From an uncultured Eubacteriales bacterium (GTDB lineage: Bacteria; Bacillota_A; Clostridia; Oscillospirales; Oscillospiraceae): a DNA stretch of 64,000 nt. Of this stretch, positions 61,198 through 64,000 are shown piece after piece; position 1 is the first letter of the stretch; the number at the start of each line of letters is the position of its first letter. The stretch is taken from positions 1 through 64,000 of the forward strand of contig ONPY01000008.1 of NCBI GenBank assembly GCA_900319835.1, written 5' to 3'. Position numbers and translations under genes: made by a program. The notes beneath the pieces were generated by a model. That model did not search any database and was not told the DNA's origin. It saw only the letters and a list, made by a program, of their open reading frames with translations.

Positions 61198-61209
61198 ATT
61201 AATATATTA
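61198..61209. promoter_or_regulatory. Repressor operator motif, left copy
   Basis: TTAATATATTAA, perfect palindrome in the divergent promoter region; related half-sites occur at about 61135-61145 and 61162-61175. A second exact copy is at 61438-61449. Confidence 0.55.
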
Positions 61210-61242
61210 AACTTGAATCGAAAATACAAGGAGGTGAAAAAA

Positions 61243-61440
61243 GTGGGATACAATATCGCATATCTCCGGGAACAGAAACATATGACGCAGGAAGAGTTGT
61301 CAATCAGATCAAATGTATCGCGAGCTATAATATCAGGGCTTGAAAGTGGTCGTGTAAAACAAACGACAGTTAAAACCCTGAAAAAACTTGCTGACGCATT
61401 AGAGGTTGACATCTCTTATTTTTTTACCGAGATCGCTTAA
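61243..61440 (+). CDS. XRE-family HTH protein (Cro-like)
   Basis: 65 residues, GTG start with AAGGAGGTGA. HTH IAYLREQKHMTQEELSIRSNVSRAIISGLESG. Divergent from the CI-like gene and flanked by operators, as in lysis-lysogeny switches. Confidence 0.75.
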   Translation: MGYNIAYLREQKHMTQEELSIRSNVSRAIISGLESGRVKQTTVKTLKKLADALEVDISYFFTEIA

Positions 61441-61451
61441 TATATTAAGCG
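61434..61451. promoter_or_regulatory. Repressor operator motif, right copy
   Basis: Perfect 18-base palindrome CGCTTAATATATTAAGCG, containing TTAATATATTAA and overlapping the stop codon of the Cro-like gene. Confidence 0.55.
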
Positions 61452-61481
61452 ACTTAGTTAGCAAACAAGGAGGTGAAGAGA

Positions 61482-61691
61482 ATGAGACAGTACTTACCTG
61501 GTGCGGTCTTGGGGGTCCTGATCGGCTGGAATCTGGACAGGTTTGTTGGCAGAGCGAAGATAAAGAATAGAGCCGCACCCGGCGCAACGGATGCGGCTCC
61601 AACAAAGGACGAGGTCGATTATCTACTGAAACGAGAGCAGGCAATGGAGCTTGTTCAGCGCCGCATGGAAGGACCGCCGCGGTCTGAATAA
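61482..61691 (+). CDS. Small single-helix membrane protein
   Basis: 69 residues with one N-terminal helix (MRQYLPGAVLGVLIGWNLD) and a charged tail. AAGGAGGTGA upstream. Function unknown; typical of element cargo. Confidence 0.6.
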   Translation: MRQYLPGAVLGVLIGWNLDRFVGRAKIKNRAAPGATDAAPTKDEVDYLLKREQAMELVQRRMEGPPRSE

Positions 61692-61704
61692 TCCTTGTCG
61701 ATCT

Positions 61705-61779
61705 TCAAGCTTCGCAGAAGGAAATGTAACGTTCAAGCGCGGAACACAGGACAACCTCCTCCATTAAACCGAACTCCAT
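61705..61779 (-). CDS. 24-residue ORF with strong ribosome site
   Basis: MEFGLMEEVVLCSALERYISFCEA, ATG at 61779, preceded by AAAGGGGGTGA 4-5 bases away. Below normal ORF cut-offs. No hydrophobic helix, so not a typical type I toxin. May be an element leader peptide. Confidence 0.35.
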   Translation of the reverse strand: MEFGLMEEVVLCSALERYISFCEA

Positions 61780-61852
61780 GGTGTCACCCCCTTTCGCCCG
61801 CATGATACCACGGAGCGGGAGGGGAGTGCAACAGGAAGGAGGTGAGCGGGGA

Positions 61853-61969
61853 ATGCATCACTATCTGACAAAGTACGAGGAAAACGGCAGCACCTATGTA
61901 GAAGCATGGATCCAGATCAATGTGTTCGGGCGCTGCTTCTGTATTTGGCGTGTGAGAAAAAAGATATGA
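61853..61969 (+). CDS. 38-residue hypothetical protein
   Basis: Starts at ATG 61853 with AAGGAGGTGA upstream; the ORF reads MHHYLTKYEENGSTYVEAW then an aromatic and Cys region, ending RRVRKKI-like. Function unknown. Confidence 0.5.
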   Translation: MHHYLTKYEENGSTYVEAWIQINVFGRCFCIWRVRKKI

Positions 61970-62000
61970 GGCCCTATATATAGAGCCCCATACCTGCCTG

Positions 62001-62171
62001 TTATTTCTTCGGTGTCCAACGGCGGCCGGGCTCCTGCGTGGGAGGAAGCCGATCACCGCTATCAATGGACACATGCCGAGGATTGTGAACCTCGCCCCCA
62101 CGAGGCCCAACCTCGACATAAGAACCGGAAGGTTTGTTATCCTCGCCAGGCTTATACAAAGGTTTAGACAT
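62001..62171 (-). CDS. YjzC-like small protein
   Basis: 56 residues from ATG 62171 (AAAGGAGGTGA upstream). SKPLYKPGEDNKPSGSYVEV and GGEVHNPRHVSIDSGDRLPP follow the YjzC family pattern. Function unknown. Confidence 0.65.
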   Translation of the reverse strand: MSKPLYKPGEDNKPSGSYVEVGPRGGEVHNPRHVSIDSGDRLPPTQEPGRRWTPKK

Positions 62172-62300
62172 GATTCTCACCTCCTTTCGACAGGAGTGTA
62201 GCACAAGGGTTCCGGGCCCGCAACTTCAAAACCGTAACGAAACACAAGATATTGATTCACTGTTTGTAAGAAAGTGACCAAGCCATGGAGGAATGAAAAC

Positions 62301-62501
62301 ATGGGAAGAGAAAAAGCCGGCTTCCGCGATACGATCGCGGCGCTGAACGAGATGTTCCCGGATCAGGGGATGCTCGGGAAAAGTGAGGTCGCGCGGTTCA
62401 TGGGAGTGAACATCTCCACCGTGAGAAGGCGGGGGATCCAGTTCAACAAATCGACCGGCCGTGTGACAAAGGCAGATCTGGCGAGACAGATCTGTGTGTG
62501 A
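62301..62501 (+). CDS. Excisionase-like small HTH protein
   Basis: 66 residues with ATG 62301 (GGAGG upstream). LGKSEVARFMGVNISTVRRRGI is an HTH of the MerR/excisionase type with the usual basic surface. Candidate recombination directionality factor for the integrase at 57697. Confidence 0.55.
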   Translation: MGREKAGFRDTIAALNEMFPDQGMLGKSEVARFMGVNISTVRRRGIQFNKSTGRVTKADLARQICV

Positions 62502-62513
62502 GGAGGCATTGAG

Positions 62514-62945
62514 ATGACCAGGACAGGCTGTATCTGCATGATCGCGGTCATGGCACTGGCGGCCTTCGGGATCCTGTTCGGGAGAGTGCAGGGGAAAGAT
62601 TTCTCGACTCCGCTGCGCTCCGCTCGAAATGACAGAAGGGCAAACGCGGGGGCGGGGCTACCGACGGTGACCGGGGAGCCGGTGATCTTCCGGACCGGGG
62701 AGCTGCGCTTCGTCACCTGCAAGAGCTCCATGGATCTTGACGGGTTCATCGATGAGTGGGGACTCGATATGCAGACCAAAGAGGGCCGGGACGAGGTTAA
62801 CGAGCTCAGCAAGAAGGAGCTGGCGTATCTTCTGGCGGAGCAGCTTCTGGGGAGCGGAGCCATCCGCTTTTCGATGGGAGGACATACCCGGTATGCAGAG
62901 CTGCGGGCGGTGCTGCCGGAGGAAAGAGCAGGCCATGGTACCTAA
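62514..62945 (+). CDS. Hypothetical protein interrupted by REP-like sequence
   Basis: 143 residues. N-terminal hydrophobic helix (CMIAVMALAAFGILF), then RSARNDRR, which is translated from a REP-like repeat at 62600-62636, then a globular domain (ELRFVTCKSSMDLDGFIDEWG). Function unknown. Confidence 0.5.
   Translation: MTRTGCICMIAVMALAAFGILFGRVQGKDFSTPLRSARNDRRANAGAGLPTVTGEPVIFRTGELRFVTCKSSMDLDGFIDEWGLDMQTKEGRDEVNELSKKELAYLLAEQLLGSGAIRFSMGGHTRYAELRAVLPEERAGHGT
62600..62636. repeat. REP-like element, type A
   Basis: GC-rich inverted-repeat-like sequence TCGACTCCGCTGCGCTCCGC followed by TCGAAATGACA. It occurs inside a coding frame. Similar REP elements are known from gut Firmicutes; copy number cannot be checked here. 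Confidence 0.5.
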
Positions 62946-63720
62946 GAAAGAGCGGGCCGTGGTCCTGGTGCTGGCCTTCCTGATCACGGCGCTGATCTGC
63001 ACGGCGCTGCTGGCGCCCTTTGTGCTGGCCGTCCGCTTCGGTGAGGGCTGGCTGGCGCTCAACTACATCACCGTGCCGGCCTATCTGATTTTCGCAGCCT
63101 GGGGAGATCTGAGGAAGGGCCCCTACAGGAGAAGAGGGAGGCGGGGCGACATGACTGACGAGGAACACTGCAAGCACCCGGACTGTATTTTCCGCTGCCA
63201 GGAGAAGGGCGTGTGGGCGAACGGCTGCGACTATCTGAGGATCACCGGCAAAAGCAGGATCAAGGGCCTGCCGGATCGCCTGCAGCTGCCATGCAACTGC
63301 CCTTACTACATCCCGGATGGGACAAGCCCGGTGGAGATCCTGACGCGGAATCACCGGGACGAGGCGCTGGCGCTGTATAAAGCCGGGGCCACGGACCGGG
63401 AGATCGAGGCCAGGCTGGAAATGCCAAAGGGCTGGGCCTGCCGCTGGCGGCACAGCGTGGAGCCGCCGCTGCCGGTGAACCGGGACCGGATGGGGCCGGG
63501 GGAGCGCTACGACTGGGACGCGGCCCGGAAGCTCTACGACGAGGGCGCCTGCGACCAGGAGATCATGGAGCTGCTGGGATGCACCCAGACCACCGTATAC
63601 AACTGGCGCGCCAGGGAGGGCCTGCCGATCCATCCGGCGTGGGATCGCCGGGCCTTCCGAAAACAGAAGCCGAAGAAAGAAACGGATTGCCACGCCAGTG
63701 TGAGCACTGGCTCGCAATGA
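62935..63720 (+). CDS. Two-part protein: membrane N-terminus and double-HTH/zinc-like C-terminus
   Basis: 261 residues, starting at ATG 62935 with GGAGGAAAG upstream. Residues 1-55 have two helices; an internal Met at 63151 (after GGAGGCGGGG) may start a second product. C-terminal part has CKHPDCIFRCQEKGVWANGC and NCPYYIP (Cys ligands), then two helix-turn-helix units (ALYKAGATDREIEARLEMP and KLYDEGACDQEIMELLGCTQTTVYNWR). Possibly DNA-binding regulator of the element. Confidence 0.5.
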   Translation: MVPKKERAVVLVLAFLITALICTALLAPFVLAVRFGEGWLALNYITVPAYLIFAAWGDLRKGPYRRRGRRGDMTDEEHCKHPDCIFRCQEKGVWANGCDYLRITGKSRIKGLPDRLQLPCNCPYYIPDGTSPVEILTRNHRDEALALYKAGATDREIEARLEMPKGWACRWRHSVEPPLPVNRDRMGPGERYDWDAARKLYDEGACDQEIMELLGCTQTTVYNWRAREGLPIHPAWDRRAFRKQKPKKETDCHASVSTGSQ

Positions 63721-63722
63721 CG
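63685..63722. repeat. REP-like element, type B
   Basis: GATTGCCACGCCAGTGTGAG then CACTGGCTCGCAATGAC, a GCCAGTG/CACTGGC palindrome just at the stop of the preceding gene. Confidence 0.5.
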
Positions 63723-63733
63723 GAGGGCGGCAT

Positions 63734-63940
63734 ATGGAAGAGCGGAAGAGAGGCCCGTGTGAAATGACGACCTACAGCAACGACCTGCAACGGGTGATCC
63801 GGGAGAAGCCCTGCGTGATCTGCGAGTTCCGCTGCGGAACCTGCGGCTGGAACCCCGAGGAGCAGCGGCGCCGGATCCGGACGGGCGTGTGGGTGCGGCG
63901 AAAGGGAATCTGTCAGCTGCGATTCAAGCGGGGGCGATAA
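63734..63940 (+). CDS. Hypothetical protein
   Basis: 68 residues from ATG 63734 (GGAGGG upstream). Basic with Cys pairs (CVICEFRCGTCGW) suggesting zinc or nucleic-acid binding. Function unknown. Confidence 0.45.
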   Translation: MEERKRGPCEMTTYSNDLQRVIREKPCVICEFRCGTCGWNPEEQRRRIRTGVWVRRKGICQLRFKRGR

Positions 63941-63990
63941 TCCCCCAGTCGGCAGAGCCGACAGCCCCCTTTAGGCAAGGGGGCCAAAAA
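63941..63990. repeat. REP-like element, type C
   Basis: TCCCCCAGTCGGCAGAGCCG, then ACAGCCCCCTTTAGGC and AAGGGGGCC: nested inverted repeats typical of intergenic REP elements in Oscillospiraceae. Confidence 0.5.
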
Positions 63991-64000
63991 AGGAAGGAGA

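Overview
The window looks like a chromosomal segment of a GC-rich, spore-forming Clostridia species, probably an Oscillospiraceae gut bacterium. Support: a complete spoIIAA-spoIIAB-sigF operon, a PdaB-type sporulation deacetylase, a T-box leader before valS, Firmicute-style lipoproteins and Shine-Dalgarno sites, and anaerobic iron-sulfur enzymes. The genus is an inference.

Layout. 1-5.6 kb: end of a Gx-type transporter gene, an Mrp/NBP35 ATPase with a NifX-like protein, then a VTC-domain / DUF4956 / Cthe_2159-like surface protein cluster. 5.7-11.2 kb: cation/proton antiporter, a lipoprotein, glnS and trxA from overlapping divergent promoters, then a T-box leader that precedes a small membrane protein and valS (to 13.9 kb). 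14-15.4 kb: the sigma-F operon. 15.5-19.3 kb (minus): an MBOAT/DHHW acyl-transfer pair and a GH25 lysozyme. 19.5-24.9 kb: pcrA operon. 25-27.5 kb: rplU-rpmA-obgE-vanZ-like, with no prp gene and an L27 without the cleavable Firmicute extension.

27.6-35.8 kb is the most unusual stretch. A four-gene operon encodes a degenerate TIR-like membrane protein, a TIR-TM-leucine-rich-repeat protein built like a mirror image of an animal Toll-like receptor, a 1025-residue membrane-anchored LRR protein, and a SLOG-like protein with four membrane helices. Next to it, under its own promoter, is a stand-alone CARF-nuclease (Card1/Can2, DUF1887) gene with no CRISPR locus in the window. I read this as a candidate nucleotide-signalling, defence-like island; its function is unproven.

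35.9-37.7 kb: Y-family polymerase and a membrane protein. 37.7-40.9 kb is a gene graveyard with remnants of at least five unrelated genes around one intact pdaB-like gene. 41-47.4 kb is a long operon of an RsbU-type phosphatase, VanX-like dipeptidase, PreA-like oxidoreductase, two cNMP-binding-domain proteins (one fused to a ParB-like domain), a HAD protein and a YczE-like membrane protein. 47.6-53.1 kb encodes a molybdopterin oxidoreductase with NuoE/NuoF-like subunits and a hydrogenase-like subunit that has lost the H-cluster. 53.2-57 kb: BCCT-like transporter, a Nim-type flavoprotein with a palindromic operator, and a second Cthe_2159-like protein. At 57.3-57.5 kb lie tRNA-Thr and tRNA-Tyr, and from there to the end is an integrated phage-like or conjugative element: integrase, HigB/HigA-like toxin-antitoxin, CI/Cro-like divergent repressors with repeated operators, many small ORFs and three different REP-like repeats.
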